Shown here piece after piece: positions 50,278 through 59,657 of a DNA stretch of 64,000 nt. The stretch comes from Clostridia bacterium (GTDB lineage Bacteria; Bacillota; Clostridia; Oscillospirales; Acutalibacteraceae), in assembly GCA_017475765.1 (NCBI GenBank), contig JAFVEY010000054.1, positions 1 through 64,000 on the forward strand, read 5' to 3'. Below the pieces are notes generated by a model. The model saw nothing but the letters and a program-made list of their open reading frames with translations, ran no database searches and had not been told where the DNA came from. The position numbers and the translations under genes are program-made. Each line of letters begins with the position of its first letter. Position 1 is the stretch's first letter.

Positions 50278-50586
50278 ATGAAATTCTATTTAATAAGCGA
50301 TAATGTGGACACGCTGATGGGAATGCACCTTGCGGGCATTGACGGAGTGGTTGTCCACGAGGATAAAGAGGTCAGGGACGCCCTGACCAAAGCAATGGAC
50401 AGGGAAGATGTGGCGGTGATACTGATGACGGAAAGGCTTGTGCAGCTTTGTCCGGAGCTTGTGTATGATCTCAAGCTCAACCGCCGGCAGCCCCTTATCG
50501 TTGAAATACCCGACAGACACGGCAGCGGCCGTGCCAAGGATTCTATCACACGCTATGTCAGAGAGGCAATCGGCGTAAAGATTTAA
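50278..50586 (+). CDS. V-type ATPase subunit F (central shaft)
   Basis: 102 residues, a small CheY-like fold: MKFYLISDNVDTLMGMHLAGI and VILMTERLVQLCPELV, ending PLIVEIPDRHGSGRAKDSI. It associates with subunit D in the rotating shaft. AGGTGAG precedes ATG 50278. Confidence 0.92.
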   Translation: MKFYLISDNVDTLMGMHLAGIDGVVVHEDKEVRDALTKAMDREDVAVILMTERLVQLCPELVYDLKLNRRQPLIVEIPDRHGSGRAKDSITRYVREAIGVKI

Positions 50587-50605
50587 CGCTTTCGGAGGTG
50601 GCAGT

Positions 50606-51211
50606 ATGCCTGAAACTGTTAGCAAAACAGATAATTTTTTAAAGGCAATAGAAAAATACGCTGAGGAGCAGCGTACAAGAATACAGTCCGAAGCCGAGGA
50701 TTTTAAGGAAAAAGAGCTTAACAAGGCGGAGGAAGAGGGTCTGAGAGAGGCATATGTCCTCATTCAGAAGGAAATGACGGATATCAATACGGAAATATCC
50801 GCCGAGCTTTCAAGAGCTGAAAATGCAAGCCGTAAGAAAACCTTTGTACGCCGGCAGGAGATCGAAGCTGAGGTTTTTGAAGACGCAAAGAAAAGGCTGC
50901 TTGAATTTACCAAAACAAACGATTACATAAAGTCTCTGGAGAGAAGTGCAAAGCTGATCGCAGAAAAACTTGACAGCGACGACGCTGTTCTGGTCTTAAG
51001 CGAAAGAGATATCAGTCTGAAGGACAGCGTGTCGAAAGCATTCGGCAGAAGAAGAAAATGCGAGATCAGAACCTCTGCCGACATTCAGATCGGCGGTCTG
51101 ATCGGACAAAGCCGCAGTCTTGGTATTCTGATCGATGAAACGCTTGACACAAAGCTTTCCGAGCAACATGAATGGTTCTGTGAAAATTCGGGTCTGAAGG
51201 TTACCGAATAA
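50606..51211 (+). CDS. ntpE: V-type ATPase subunit E (peripheral stalk)
   Basis: 201 residues. N-terminal long coiled coil (about 1-95) and a C-terminal globular part ending GGLIGQSRSLGILIDETLD, which is typical (gG-ii...d..rt.d.tl). Partner of the G/H subunit in the stator stalk. GGAGGTGG precedes ATG 50606. Confidence 0.9.
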   Translation: MPETVSKTDNFLKAIEKYAEEQRTRIQSEAEDFKEKELNKAEEEGLREAYVLIQKEMTDINTEISAELSRAENASRKKTFVRRQEIEAEVFEDAKKRLLEFTKTNDYIKSLERSAKLIAEKLDSDDAVLVLSERDISLKDSVSKAFGRRRKCEIRTSADIQIGGLIGQSRSLGILIDETLDTKLSEQHEWFCENSGLKVTE

Positions 51212-51235
51212 ATTGAAAAGATGGGATGATTTTTA

Positions 51236-52993
51236 ATGGCAACCAATGATGTTATATATGGTATAAACGGCCCTGTTGTTACAATCAAAGACACCAGAAC
51301 CTTTTCCATGATGGAAATGGTTTATGTTGGTGAGTCCCGTCTTGTAGGTGAGATTATCGGAATCAACGATCAATTTACTACTGTACAGGTTTATGAGGAA
51401 ACAACAGGTCTGAAGCCGGGAGACCCGATCTACGGAACGGGTGCGCCGATGAATGTTCTTCTCGGTCCCGGTATTATTGATAATATTTTTGACGGAATAG
51501 AACGTCCTCTGAAAGCAATCGAGGAGCAGAGCGGTTCCTTTATCTCAAGAGGTGCATCGGTTTCTCCGTTGGATCTTAACAGATACTGGAATGTCAAAAT
51601 AAAGGTGAAGGTCGGAGACAGACTGGAGCCGGGTCAGATATATGCTACCTGCCCCGAAACCGCTATCATCGAACACCGCTTCCTTGTGCCGCCTTCTCTC
51701 AGCGGTGTTGTCACAAGCGTTGAGCCGAACGGCAAATACAGACTCAAGGATACAATCGTTACAATCAAGGACGATAAGGGAGCGGTGCATGAGCTGACGC
51801 TTTGTCAGGAATGGCCTATCAGACAGGCACGTCCTAACGCTCAGCGCCTTCCGGCAACGATTCCGCTTATCACGGGACAGAGAGTCATTGATACCATGTT
51901 CCCGATATCAAAGGGCGGTACAGCAGCGATCCCCGGCGGCTTCGGAACAGGCAAGACAATGACACAGCACCAGCTGGCAAAATGGTGCGATGCCGATATC
52001 ATCGTTTATGTCGGATGCGGCGAAAGAGGAAACGAAATGAGCCAGGTGCTTGACGAATTCTCCGAGCTGATCGACCCGAAATCGGGCAGACCGATGACGG
52101 ACAGAACGGTGCTGATCGCCAATACATCCAATATGCCGGTTGCTGCCCGTGAGGCTTCTATCTATACCGGTCTTACACTTGCGGAATATTACCGTGATAT
52201 GGGTTATCATGTGGCGATCATGGCGGATTCCACCTCCCGTTGGGCAGAGGCACTTCGTGAGATATCGGGACGACTGGAGGAAATGCCTGCCGAAGAAGGC
52301 TTTCCGGCTTATCTGCCGTCCAGACTTTCGGAATTCTACGAAAGAGCCGGACGAGTAACGACCCTCAGCGGAAGTGAGGGTTCGGTGACGATCATCGGTG
52401 CGGTATCGCCGCAGGGTTCGGACTTCTCCGAGCCTGTGACACAGAATACAAAGCGTTTTACACGCTGCTTCTGGGCGCTGGATAAATCTCTTGCCTATGC
52501 ACGTCATTATCCGGCTATTAACTGGATGGACAGTTACAGCGAATACTTCACCGACCTTGACCCCTGGTTCAAGGCAAATCTCGGTGATGAATTTATCAGA
52601 TACAGAAATAAAATAACTGCTATCCTCCATGAGGAAAGCGCATTGATGGAAATTGTAAAGCTGATCGGCTCGGATGTTCTCCCGGACGAACAGAAGCTGG
52701 TAATTGAAACTGCCAAGGCTGTCCGTGTGGGCTTCCTGCAGCAGAACGCTTTCCATGCGGATGATACCTTCGTTCCGCTTGAAAAACAGAAGCTGATGAT
52801 GAAGGCGATCCTTTATCTCTACACAAAGGCAAAACATATCATTGCTGCTGCCATTCCGATTTCGAGCATCACCTCTCTCGGACTTTTTGAAAAGCTGGCT
52901 AAGATGAAATATGATATCCCGAACAGCCAGCCTGAAAAGTTTGATGAGCTGCTTGCCGAAATAGATACGGCGCTTGCATCACTTACAAATTGA
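51236..52993 (+). CDS. ntpA: V-type ATPase catalytic subunit A
   Basis: 585 residues. N-terminal beta barrel ([11 protein letters not shown]), the A-type insertion (about 110-200), P-loop [10 protein letters not shown] at about 233-242, catalytic glutamate region [32 protein letters not shown] and a C-terminal helical domain. Hydrolyses ATP in the A3B3 head. The length and the non-homologous insertion distinguish it from F-type beta. Confidence 0.97.
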   Translation: MATNDVIYGINGPVVTIKDTRTFSMMEMVYVGESRLVGEIIGINDQFTTVQVYEETTGLKPGDPIYGTGAPMNVLLGPGIIDNIFDGIERPLKAIEEQSGSFISRGASVSPLDLNRYWNVKIKVKVGDRLEPGQIYATCPETAIIEHRFLVPPSLSGVVTSVEPNGKYRLKDTIVTIKDDKGAVHELTLCQEWPIRQARPNAQRLPATIPLITGQRVIDTMFPISKGGTAAIPGGFGTGKTMTQHQLAKWCDADIIVYVGCGERGNEMSQVLDEFSELIDPKSGRPMTDRTVLIANTSNMPVAAREASIYTGLTLAEYYRDMGYHVAIMADSTSRWAEALREISGRLEEMPAEEGFPAYLPSRLSEFYERAGRVTTLSGSEGSVTIIGAVSPQGSDFSEPVTQNTKRFTRCFWALDKSLAYARHYPAINWMDSYSEYFTDLDPWFKANLGDEFIRYRNKITAILHEESALMEIVKLIGSDVLPDEQKLVIETAKAVRVGFLQQNAFHADDTFVPLEKQKLMMKAILYLYTKAKHIIAAAIPISSITSLGLFEKLAKMKYDIPNSQPEKFDELLAEIDTALASLTN

Positions 52994-53024
52994 TTGATAA
53001 AAAGGAAATAAAGAAGGGGGAAAG

Positions 53025-53043
53025 GAGCAGAGATCCTCTGCTC
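53025..53043 (+). other. Perfect hairpin between subunits A and B
   Basis: GAGCAGAG (53025-53032) and CTCTGCTC (53036-53043) with a three-base loop, in the 90-base gap before the B gene and within a purine-rich tract; no T-run. Possibly a processing or translation-tuning element. Confidence 0.5.
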
Positions 53044-53083
53044 ACCGCTTCCGCTTTCCGACTGTTTAAAAGGAAGTGACAGA

Positions 53084-54517
53084 ATGATTCTCGATTATGT
53101 TGGCGTTAAGGAAATCAACGGTTCTTTGATCGTGCTTGATGATGTCGAGGGCGCATCCTATGAAGAGATGGTTGATATCCGTCTTGACAACGGCACCTTC
53201 CGTCACGGAAGAATAGTTCAGATTGAGGGCAAACGTGTTGTGGTTCAGGTGTTTGAGGGTACCAAATCCATTTCACTTGATAACACACGCACAAGGCTGA
53301 AATGCCGCCCGATGGAGCTTGCTCTTTCTCCCGAAATAATGGGCAGAGTATTCAGCGGAGCAGGCACACCGATCGACGGCTTCGGCGATGTTTATCCCGT
53401 CAAAAGGGCAAATGTAAACGGAACGCCGATGAATCCCGTTTCCAGAGTTTATCCGAGAAACTATATCAATACAGGTATTTCGACGATCGACACACTGATG
53501 ACGCTGATCAGAGGTCAGAAGCTCCCGATCTTTTCCGGTTCGGGTATGAAACATAATGAGCTTGCGGTTCAGATCGTGCGTCAGGCAAAGATCTCGGACA
53601 GCGGCGATAATAAATTCGGTATTGTCTTTGCTGCAATGGGTGTTAAAAACGATGTTGCGGATTATTTCCGCAGGAGCTTTGATGAAAGCGGCGTTCTTTC
53701 AAGAGTAGTTATGTTCCTGAATCTTGCCAACGACCCGATCATTGAACGTACCCTGACACCGAGATGCGCACTAACGGCTGCCGAATATCTTGCCTTTGAA
53801 TGTAATATGCACGTTCTTGTTATCATGACAGATATGACATCCTATGCAGAGGCTCTTCGTGAGTTCTCATCCTCAAAGGGCGAAATTCCGGGCAGAAAGG
53901 GCTTCCCCGGATATCTGTATTCCGACCTTGCTTCTCTTTATGAGCGTGCAGGCATGATAAAGGGCAGCAAAGGATCTGTGACGCAGATACCGATACTTAC
54001 CATGCCTAATGATGATATTACTCATCCTGTTCCCGACCTTACGGGTTATATCACAGAGGGTCAGATCGTTCTTGACCGTTCTCTGGAGGGTCAGGGACTG
54101 TATCCGCCTGTTTCGGTTCTTCCTTCGCTTTCACGTCTGATGAAGGACGGTATCGGCGACGGTTACACAAGAAGCGATCATCAGGCGCTTGCCAACCAGT
54201 TATTCGCTGCCTATGCAAGAGTACAGGATGCCCGTTCGCTGGCAAGCGTTATCGGCGAAGAGGAGCTTTCGCCGGTTGATAAGAAATATATGGAATTCGG
54301 AAAGCTGTTTGAGCAGTATTTCGTTAATCAGGGATATAGTGAAAACCGTACTATCGAACAGAGCCTTGATCTCGGCTGGAAGCTGCTTTCGACTCTTCCG
54401 AGAACAGAGCTTGACCGTGTTGACGATGAACTTCTCGATCAGCATTATATCAGCGATCCGGAGCAGCTTAATTTTGATGATTTCAAATCGGCAGCAGGCT
54501 CGGACGATGAAGATTGA
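53084..54517 (+). CDS. ntpB: V-type ATPase subunit B
   Basis: 477 residues. Regulatory nucleotide-binding homologue of A without an intact P-loop: [21 protein letters not shown] takes its place. [37 protein letters not shown] (cited in part: [16 protein letters not shown]) is the ATPase alpha/beta signature region. The end [17 protein letters not shown] segment ([15 protein letters not shown]) is typical. AGGAAGTG precedes ATG 53084. Confidence 0.97.
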   Translation: MILDYVGVKEINGSLIVLDDVEGASYEEMVDIRLDNGTFRHGRIVQIEGKRVVVQVFEGTKSISLDNTRTRLKCRPMELALSPEIMGRVFSGAGTPIDGFGDVYPVKRANVNGTPMNPVSRVYPRNYINTGISTIDTLMTLIRGQKLPIFSGSGMKHNELAVQIVRQAKISDSGDNKFGIVFAAMGVKNDVADYFRRSFDESGVLSRVVMFLNLANDPIIERTLTPRCALTAAEYLAFECNMHVLVIMTDMTSYAEALREFSSSKGEIPGRKGFPGYLYSDLASLYERAGMIKGSKGSVTQIPILTMPNDDITHPVPDLTGYITEGQIVLDRSLEGQGLYPPVSVLPSLSRLMKDGIGDGYTRSDHQALANQLFAAYARVQDARSLASVIGEEELSPVDKKYMEFGKLFEQYFVNQGYSENRTIEQSLDLGWKLLSTLPRTELDRVDDELLDQHYISDPEQLNFDDFKSAAGSDDED

Positions 54518-54539
54518 TTTTTTGCGGAGGTGACAGAAT

Positions 54540-55166
54540 ATGGCAATACAGGCTGTACCTACAAAAGGTAATTTGATGGCCTATAAAAAATCTCTCACTC
54601 TCGCAAAGACAGGCTATGAGCTTCTTGACAAGAAGAGAAATATTCTTGTCAGGGAAATGATGACGCTTATCGACAGGGCGGCAGAAATACAGGATAAGAT
54701 AGACGCAACATACAGCAAGGCTTATCTTGCGCTTCAAAGAGCGAATATCACGATGGGATATATTGATGATATTGCAAGATCCATTCCCGAAGAGGATTCC
54801 CTGAAGCTCTCTTACAGAAGTGTCATGGGTGTTGAAATCCCGATCGTTACCATTGATAAGGAGGAAGGTCCGGAGCTGTTTTACGGACTTCAGTCAACGG
54901 ACGAAGCCTTTGACGAGGCTTATGCCTGCTTCAGAGAGGTAAAGGCTCTGACAGCAGATCTTGCAGAGGTCGAGAACAGCGTTTACCGTCTTGCGGACTC
55001 GATCAAGAAAACACAGAAAAGAGCCAATGCGCTTAAGAATATTATGATTCCCCGTTTTGAAGCAGGTGTCAAATTCATAACGGATGCGCTTGAGGAAAAG
55101 GACAGAGAGGAATTCTCACGTCTTAAGGTTATCAAGGCTCAGAAGGCAAAAAAGAATAATTTGTAA
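54540..55166 (+). CDS. ntpD: V-type ATPase subunit D (central shaft)
   Basis: 208 residues, long antiparallel coiled coil: AVPTKGNLMAYKKSLTLAKTG at the N-terminus (cited in part), KTQKRANALKNIMIPRF near the C-terminus, both conserved. Rotor axle transmitting torque from A3B3 to the K ring. GGAGGTG precedes ATG 54540. Last gene of the operon, before a terminator. Confidence 0.96.
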   Translation: MAIQAVPTKGNLMAYKKSLTLAKTGYELLDKKRNILVREMMTLIDRAAEIQDKIDATYSKAYLALQRANITMGYIDDIARSIPEEDSLKLSYRSVMGVEIPIVTIDKEEGPELFYGLQSTDEAFDEAYACFREVKALTADLAEVENSVYRLADSIKKTQKRANALKNIMIPRFEAGVKFITDALEEKDREEFSRLKVIKAQKAKKNNL

Positions 55167-55169
55167 TGG

Positions 55170-55215
55170 TAAAAACACCCCTGAGTGCTCAATTGATACA
55201 CTCAGGGGTGTTTTG
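55170..55215. terminator. Bidirectional terminator between V-ATPase operon and pncB
   Basis: Fifteen-base stem: AAACACCCCTGAGTG (55173-55187) with CACTCAGGGGTGTTT (55199-55213), T-run on both strands. Confidence 0.93.
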
Positions 55216-55248
55216 CGGTTGGTGGATTGCTCGTATAAAAATCAAGTA

Positions 55249-56694
55249 TTATTGATCGTTGCTGTGAAGGAGCTCCTGTTTTTTGTCCCAGAGAGCTTTC
55301 GAGAGGTCAACATAATAAACGTGTGGATTCTCAAAACGCCTCACCTCGTCCCATAAGGTGTTCAGCTGATCTTTGCAGCGTTGTCTGATATCTTCAATTT
55401 TCGGAAGGTCGTAAACGAGCTTACCCTTTGAGAATATCTGTTTGCGGAGCCTGACGGCTGTGAAGTTGGTAATCGTCTTTTTCTTCCATGTATATTCCGG
55501 GTCAAAAATCACATAAGGCTTTGTATCATCAATTTCCTCATCAAACAGGGTGATAACGTCTGCAATTGCCTTTCGGCTTTCCTTGTCATAAAGGCGATAC
55601 AGGTTCTTAAAGCATGGATTGGTGATTTTTGCTACGTTTTCACTTATTTTTATTTTGGGAATCTCTGTGCCGTTTTTGTTGATGGATACTACCTTATAAA
55701 CGCCGCCAAAAACAGGCTCGCTGCTGGCTGTGATAAGCCTTTCGCCGACTCCGAAGCTGTCGATCGGCGCACCCTGACGGAGCATATCCTTGATGATATA
55801 TTCGTCAAGAGAATTTGATGCACAGATTTTACAGTCGGGGTAGCCTGCCTGATCAAGCATTTTTCTTGCCTTTTTGGAAAGATAGGTGATATCTCCGCTG
55901 TCAATTCTGATTCCTTTCGGGCGGCAGCCGAGAGGTCTGAGAACTTCGTCAAATGCCTTTATCGCATTCGGTATGCCCGATTGAAGGACATTATAGGTAT
56001 CAACAAGAAGTGTGCAGCTGTTCGGATAACGTCTTGCATAAGCACAGAAGGCTTCATATTCGCTGTCAAAGGATTGAATCCAGCTGTGCGCCATTGTGCC
56101 GAGGGCAGGTATGCCGAAATCCCTGTCGGCTATGGTGCAGGCTGTGCCGTCAACACCGCCGATATAGGCGGCTCTTGCGCCGTAAACAGCGCCGTCATAG
56201 CTGTGCGCACGTCTTGAACCGAACTCCATGACACTTCTGCCGTCTGCCGCTCTGACGATCCTGTTGGCCTTTGTAGCGATAAGGCTCTGATGATTGACCG
56301 TCAGAAGGATCATTGTTTCGACAAGCTGTGCCTGAATAATAGGTCCCCGTACTGTTACGATCGGTTCGCCGGGGAAGATAGGTGTACCCTCTTCAACTGC
56401 CCACACATCACATGAGAACCGGAATTCTTTCAGGTAGTTCAGGAATTCTTCTCCGAAAATGCCTTTGCTTCTGAGGAAGGCAATATCCTCATCGGTGAAT
56501 TTGAGATTCTGCAGGTATTCTATCACCTGTTCGAGTCCTGCCATGATGGCAAAGCCGCCTTTGTCGGGATTGCGGCGGTAGAACATATCGAAGGTTGCGA
56601 TAATATCCTTCATGCCCTCCTCGAAATATCCGCCGGCCATTGTCAGCTCGTAAAAGTCTGTCAGCATTGTAAGATTAATTTTTTCGTAAGCCAT
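55249..56694 (-). CDS. pncB: Nicotinate phosphoribosyltransferase
   Basis: 481 residues. Adds phosphoribose to nicotinate, entry of the Preiss-Handler route to NAD. Family signs: LTMLTDFYELTMAGGYF at the N-terminus, FGSRRAHSYDGAVYGARAAYIGG (cited in part: EFGSRRAHSYDGAV), GIPALGTMAHSWIQSF, GIRIDSGDITYLSKKAR and SFGVGERLITASSEP. AAAGGAG precedes ATG 56694. Follows pncA on the same strand by 31 bases, and the two enzymes are consecutive in the salvage route. Confidence 0.95.
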   Translation of the reverse strand: MAYEKINLTMLTDFYELTMAGGYFEEGMKDIIATFDMFYRRNPDKGGFAIMAGLEQVIEYLQNLKFTDEDIAFLRSKGIFGEEFLNYLKEFRFSCDVWAVEEGTPIFPGEPIVTVRGPIIQAQLVETMILLTVNHQSLIATKANRIVRAADGRSVMEFGSRRAHSYDGAVYGARAAYIGGVDGTACTIADRDFGIPALGTMAHSWIQSFDSEYEAFCAYARRYPNSCTLLVDTYNVLQSGIPNAIKAFDEVLRPLGCRPKGIRIDSGDITYLSKKARKMLDQAGYPDCKICASNSLDEYIIKDMLRQGAPIDSFGVGERLITASSEPVFGGVYKVVSINKNGTEIPKIKISENVAKITNPCFKNLYRLYDKESRKAIADVITLFDEEIDDTKPYVIFDPEYTWKKKTITNFTAVRLRKQIFSKGKLVYDLPKIEDIRQRCKDQLNTLWDEVRRFENPHVYYVDLSKALWDKKQELLHSNDQ

Positions 56695-56725
56695 AAGTCA
56701 TTCTCCTTTTTTGTATTTGTTACTT

Positions 56726-57388
56726 TTATGAAACGATGTTTTTAACAATTTCTATTCCGTTTGTCTGCATGATAAGCAATGCTGCAAGCTCGCCTGTTTC
56801 GGGCAGTCGTGAAGGCAGGGAACAGGTTGCGACAAGTCCGGCAGGAATCACGACTCTGCTGGGGCGGTTGATTCTGTTCATGGCGCTTTTGAGCGAGAGA
56901 GCAAGCTGTATTACGCACATATCGGTGCAGTCACCGGTTATAATAAACGTATCAAATCCTGAATCAATGATATCCTTCCGGAACTCTTCTTCCAGCCAGC
57001 CGTTGACGGACAGCTTCGGGAAAACCTTGAAATTGGCTGCGTTTTTCAGCTCGTCCGTCAGTTCGCTTTCCCTGCTTCCGGCAAGACAGTGCACCGGGTA
57101 GGTCAGAAATTCCGTACATTCTGCCGGGTGACTGTCGCAAAGGGCATAGTTTTTGATGCCTGCCTTTTCGCATTTGGCGGCGAATAGAGCAACATCGTCA
57201 TTAATTGCCAGAACCTCTTTGCTGGCAAGTGCGCCCTCTTTAACAAAGCCGTTGACCATATCCACGGCGATATGAACGGTTTTGCTGATATCAAACTCAG
57301 ATAGAGCAGGCTGCGGTGCAGCTTCTATGTTTTTATTAATTTTTTCAAAATCCTTAACGATAGCCTTGAAATCCTTTTTTGTTTTCAT
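56726..57388 (-). CDS. pncA: Nicotinamidase (isochorismatase-like cysteine hydrolase)
   Basis: 220 residues. Deamidates nicotinamide to nicotinate, the substrate of pncB downstream. Catalytic Asp43 (HIAVDMVNGF) and Cys158 (GDCTDMCVIQLAL) of the isochorismatase superfamily are visible. DSH at 85-87 (CDSHPAE) fits the metal site of nicotinamidases, in contrast to other superfamily members. AAAGGAG precedes ATG 57388, and a consensus promoter is 40 bases further up. Confidence 0.9.
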   Translation of the reverse strand: MKTKKDFKAIVKDFEKINKNIEAAPQPALSEFDISKTVHIAVDMVNGFVKEGALASKEVLAINDDVALFAAKCEKAGIKNYALCDSHPAECTEFLTYPVHCLAGSRESELTDELKNAANFKVFPKLSVNGWLEEEFRKDIIDSGFDTFIITGDCTDMCVIQLALSLKSAMNRINRPSRVVIPAGLVATCSLPSRLPETGELAALLIMQTNGIEIVKNIVS

Positions 57389-57429
57389 GGGGATAGCTCC
57401 TTTCAGTAATTATCTCTTTGATATTATCA

Positions 57430-57458
57430 ATTATATACTAACTATTTGCAAATGTCAA
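57430..57458 (-). promoter_or_regulatory. Perfect consensus promoter of pncA-pncB
   Basis: Reverse strand TTGACA (57458-57453), 17-base spacer, TATAAT (57435-57430). Confidence 0.85.
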
Positions 57459-57520
57459 TACCCAAATCAAAATTTTTTGATTGATTTACAGTTATAGTCA
57501 ACGATACTGATTAAATTCTA

Positions 57521-57650
57521 TTACAATTGGGGCTTTTACAATTGGGGCATTGCCCCAAACCCCACCAGGGCTTCTCGCCCTGGACCTCGGCAGGAGCTAA
57601 AGCCCCTGCACCCGAATGTTTTAATAGGAATTTTTAATTTCGTTTACTAT
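57521..57650 (-). repeat. Dispersed structured repeat, copy 3 (inverted, shortened)
   Basis: Reverse complement reads ATAGTAAACGAAATTAAAAA, then CGGGTGCAGGGGCTTTAGC, CTCCTGCCGAGGTCCAGGG, GGGGTTTGGGGCAATGCCCC and ends CCCCAATTGTAA twice. The right-hand part found in copies 1 and 2 (CTCTGCGAAGCAGAAG onward) is missing. Confidence 0.85.
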
Positions 57651-57929
57651 AAAAAAAACAGTTCTGTACTTAGACTTAGCACACAGATTTTGATGGAATT
57701 TGTCTGTGTTATGTATAAATTTACAATATATTCATAAAATATTCATAAATATTTCTTTAAATAATAATGAATAATAAGTTTTTGAGAGAAAATTTATTAT
57801 AATAATTATACAAAATAGACAGCGGCCTTCCAAAAATATACAAGTGTTAACAAATAATTTTGTTGAAAAAACTAGTGGATTTAAGTGTTTTATATAAGTT
57901 TCAACAGCAATATTCTTGCAATATGGCTA
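57651..57929. other. AT-rich spacer between repeat copy 3 and XRE gene
   Basis: About 280 bases of very A+T-rich DNA. No reading frame with a start signal, no RNA fold recognised. An imperfect inverted repeat (AACAGCAATAT ... ATATGGCTATTGTT, about 57903-57935) overlaps the -35 of the next promoter and could be an operator. Confidence 0.45.
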
Positions 57930-57958
57930 TTGTTATTTATTTTACAATAATTTATAAT
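57930..57958 (+). promoter_or_regulatory. Promoter of the XRE-type gene
   Basis: TTGTTA (57930-57935), 17-base spacer, TATAAT (57953-57958). Confidence 0.65.
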
Positions 57959-57993
57959 CGTAATGGTTAATTTTTATTAGAGAGGTGTAATCC

Positions 57994-58245
57994 ATGAGAT
58001 TGCGTAAGCAAGCACTAGGATCAAGAAATCTGATCGGCGTAAGAGTTGAAGAGGCACGCAAGAAAAAGGGCATGAAGCAGAAGGAGCTTCTCGCACAGCT
58101 GCAGGTCAGAGGTGTCGATATGAATGCTTCGGGATTGTCAAAGCTCGAAGGACAAATCAGATATGTTACGGATATTGAGCTTGTTGCACTTTCAGACATC
58201 CTTGAAGTATCTGTTGACTATCTTCTTGGAAGAGAAAAGAAATAA
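57994..58245 (+). CDS. XRE-family transcriptional regulator
   Basis: 83 residues, one helix-turn-helix domain: IGVRVEEARKKKGMKQKELL, then the recognition helix region VDMNASGLSKLEGQIRYV and DIELVALSDILEVSVDYLLG. The insertion before the recognition helix (QVRGVDMN) is like that of a conserved clostridial subgroup. AGAGGTG precedes ATG 57994. Monocistronic between its own promoter and terminator; targets unknown. Confidence 0.87.
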   Translation: MRLRKQALGSRNLIGVRVEEARKKKGMKQKELLAQLQVRGVDMNASGLSKLEGQIRYVTDIELVALSDILEVSVDYLLGREKK

Positions 58246-58250
58246 TACAA

Positions 58251-58281
58251 AACGGCTGCGCAGGGCGCAGCCGCATTTTTT
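58251..58281 (+). terminator. Terminator of the XRE gene
   Basis: Stem CGGCTGCG (58253-58260) with CGCAGCCG (58266-58273), then CATTTTTT. Confidence 0.9.
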
Positions 58282-58294
58282 GCATGGACAGCTG

Positions 58295-58323
58295 TTTACA
58301 AGTCTTGAAAAATATGTTATATT
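58295..58323 (+). promoter_or_regulatory. Promoter of pyrE
   Basis: TTTACA (58295-58300), 17-base spacer, TATATT (58318-58323) with TG one base upstream. The leader is only about 27 bases, too short for a PyrR attenuator. Confidence 0.6.
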
Positions 58324-58356
58324 ATAATAGAAAAATGTTTGTAACGGAGGTTTCTT

Positions 58357-59034
58357 ATGGAAAACTACAAAAAGGAATTTATTGAGTTTATGGTTGACTG
58401 TCAGGTGCTGAAATTCGGTGATTTTGTCACAAAAAGCGGACGAAAAACGCCGTTTTTCGTCAACACAGGCTTCTACCGCACAGGCGCTCAGCTCCGCAGA
58501 CTCGGCGGTTATTATGCAGAAGCAATACATGATAAATTCGGTCTGGATTTTGATGTTCTTTTCGGTCCTGCTTATAAGGGCATACCGCTTTCTGTTGCCG
58601 CAGCCATTGCCATCAGCGAAAAATATGATACCGATATCCGCTACTGTTCCAACCGCAAGGAAATCAAGGATCACGGGGATAAGGGTATTCTTCTCGGCAG
58701 CCCGATCAGCGACGGCGACAAGGTGGTTATCATTGAGGACGTGACAACAGCAGGAACGTCTATCGAAGAAACATTGCCTATCATAAAAGCACAGGGCAAT
58801 GTTGAAACACTCGGTCTGGTTGTTTCCGTTGACAGAATGGAAAGAGGTCAGGGAACAAAGAGCGCTTTGAAGGAGATCGAGGAAAAGTACGGACTGAAAA
58901 CAACTGCTATCGTAACCATGGCGGAAGTCATTGAGCATCTCTATAACAAGGAGTACAAAGGTAAGGTTATTATCGACGACAAGCTGAAGGCTGCCATTGA
59001 CGCATATTATGAGCAGTACGGGGCAGAAGATTGA
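58357..59034 (+). CDS. pyrE: Orotate phosphoribosyltransferase
   Basis: 225 residues. Joins orotate and PRPP to orotidine monophosphate. The PRPP loop VVIIEDVTTAGTSIEET lies near residues 122-138; FGPAYKGIPLSVAAAIA and SNRKEIKDHGDKG (the mobile catalytic loop) are present. GGAGG precedes ATG 58357. It stands alone rather than in a pyr operon. Confidence 0.95.
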   Translation: MENYKKEFIEFMVDCQVLKFGDFVTKSGRKTPFFVNTGFYRTGAQLRRLGGYYAEAIHDKFGLDFDVLFGPAYKGIPLSVAAAIAISEKYDTDIRYCSNRKEIKDHGDKGILLGSPISDGDKVVIIEDVTTAGTSIEETLPIIKAQGNVETLGLVVSVDRMERGQGTKSALKEIEEKYGLKTTAIVTMAEVIEHLYNKEYKGKVIIDDKLKAAIDAYYEQYGAED

Positions 59035-59078
59035 TTTGCCTCATCGGATTCCGGTATCGGGAGTGCAATCTATATATT

Positions 59079-59116
59079 AAAAAATAGTGTCATCAGTTTC
59101 GATGGCACTATTTTTG
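59079..59116. terminator. Terminator of pyrE
   Basis: Stem AAAATAGTGTCATC (59081-59094) with GATGGCACTATTTT (59101-59114), T-run on both strands. Confidence 0.88.
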
Positions 59117-59404
59117 TATCGGAAGTGATTGGTATGTGTCTTATCTGCTGAGAGGGTTGAGGAAGTGTATGCGGATGATTCTGATTAAAAATGCCCGCAC
59201 CGATCAGGCACAGGCAATGAGGATTATATGAGATTGAGCTGTTCTTTCAGGGTGATGTTACGTGCGTCAATGCTTTTTGTAAAAATATTCTGATGTTTAG
59301 TGTTGATGACATGAAATATATTGAAATGGCAGGCAAAGCAGCCAACAAAAACAAATACCCACAGCATACATCGGAAACGATGTGTGCGATTTTTATACCC
59401 GTTT
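59117..59404. other. Spacer without a recognised gene
   Basis: About 290 bases between the pyrE terminator and a small reverse-strand gene. A possible 62-codon reverse-strand frame (to 59412) has no start signal and an unlikely composition. Nothing else is seen. Confidence 0.4.
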
Positions 59405-59545
59405 TTATACAATAAATATCAGTCCGGCGCCTGCTAGAAAAACAGCCATGATCAGCCCCTCGTGGCGATGCTTTGATTTGCTGCAGAAAAAATAAATGAT
59501 GGCGGTAAATACTATCAGTATCAGAAATCGGATGATAAAATTCAT
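59405..59545 (-). CDS. Small membrane protein (46 residues)
   Basis: Too short for routine calling. ATG 59545 follows a strong GGGAGGGG five bases upstream. The peptide has a hydrophobic helix near residues 3-19 (FIIRFLILIVFTAIIYFF), a short basic loop (SKSKHRH) and a second helix (LIMAVFLAGAGLIFIV) to the stop, that is a two-helix hairpin. Function unknown. It lies just beyond the terminator of the calcium ATPase gene on the same strand. Confidence 0.6.
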   Translation of the reverse strand: MNFIIRFLILIVFTAIIYFFCSKSKHRHEGLIMAVFLAGAGLIFIV

Positions 59546-59599
59546 GGCAACCCCTCCCTGATTTATAATATGAGAGGATAAGCCGAAACTTGACGAAGC

Positions 59600-59636
59600 A
59601 AAAAAGAATCGGCATCCGAATGATACCGGATGCCGA
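59600..59636 (-). terminator. Terminator of the calcium ATPase gene
   Basis: Stem CGGCATCCG (59610-59618) with CGGATGCCG (59627-59635); on the reverse strand followed by ATTCTTTTTT. Confidence 0.88.
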
Positions 59637-59657
59637 AATTTTGTGTTGTGTTGATTA

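Noticed and set aside
51908..52837. 309-codon reverse-strand frame
   Set aside because: Antisense to V-ATPase subunit A; no start signal.
59224..59412. 62-codon reverse-strand frame next to the small membrane protein
   Set aside because: No start signal; overlaps the stop of the better-supported 46-residue gene; composition unlike a protein.
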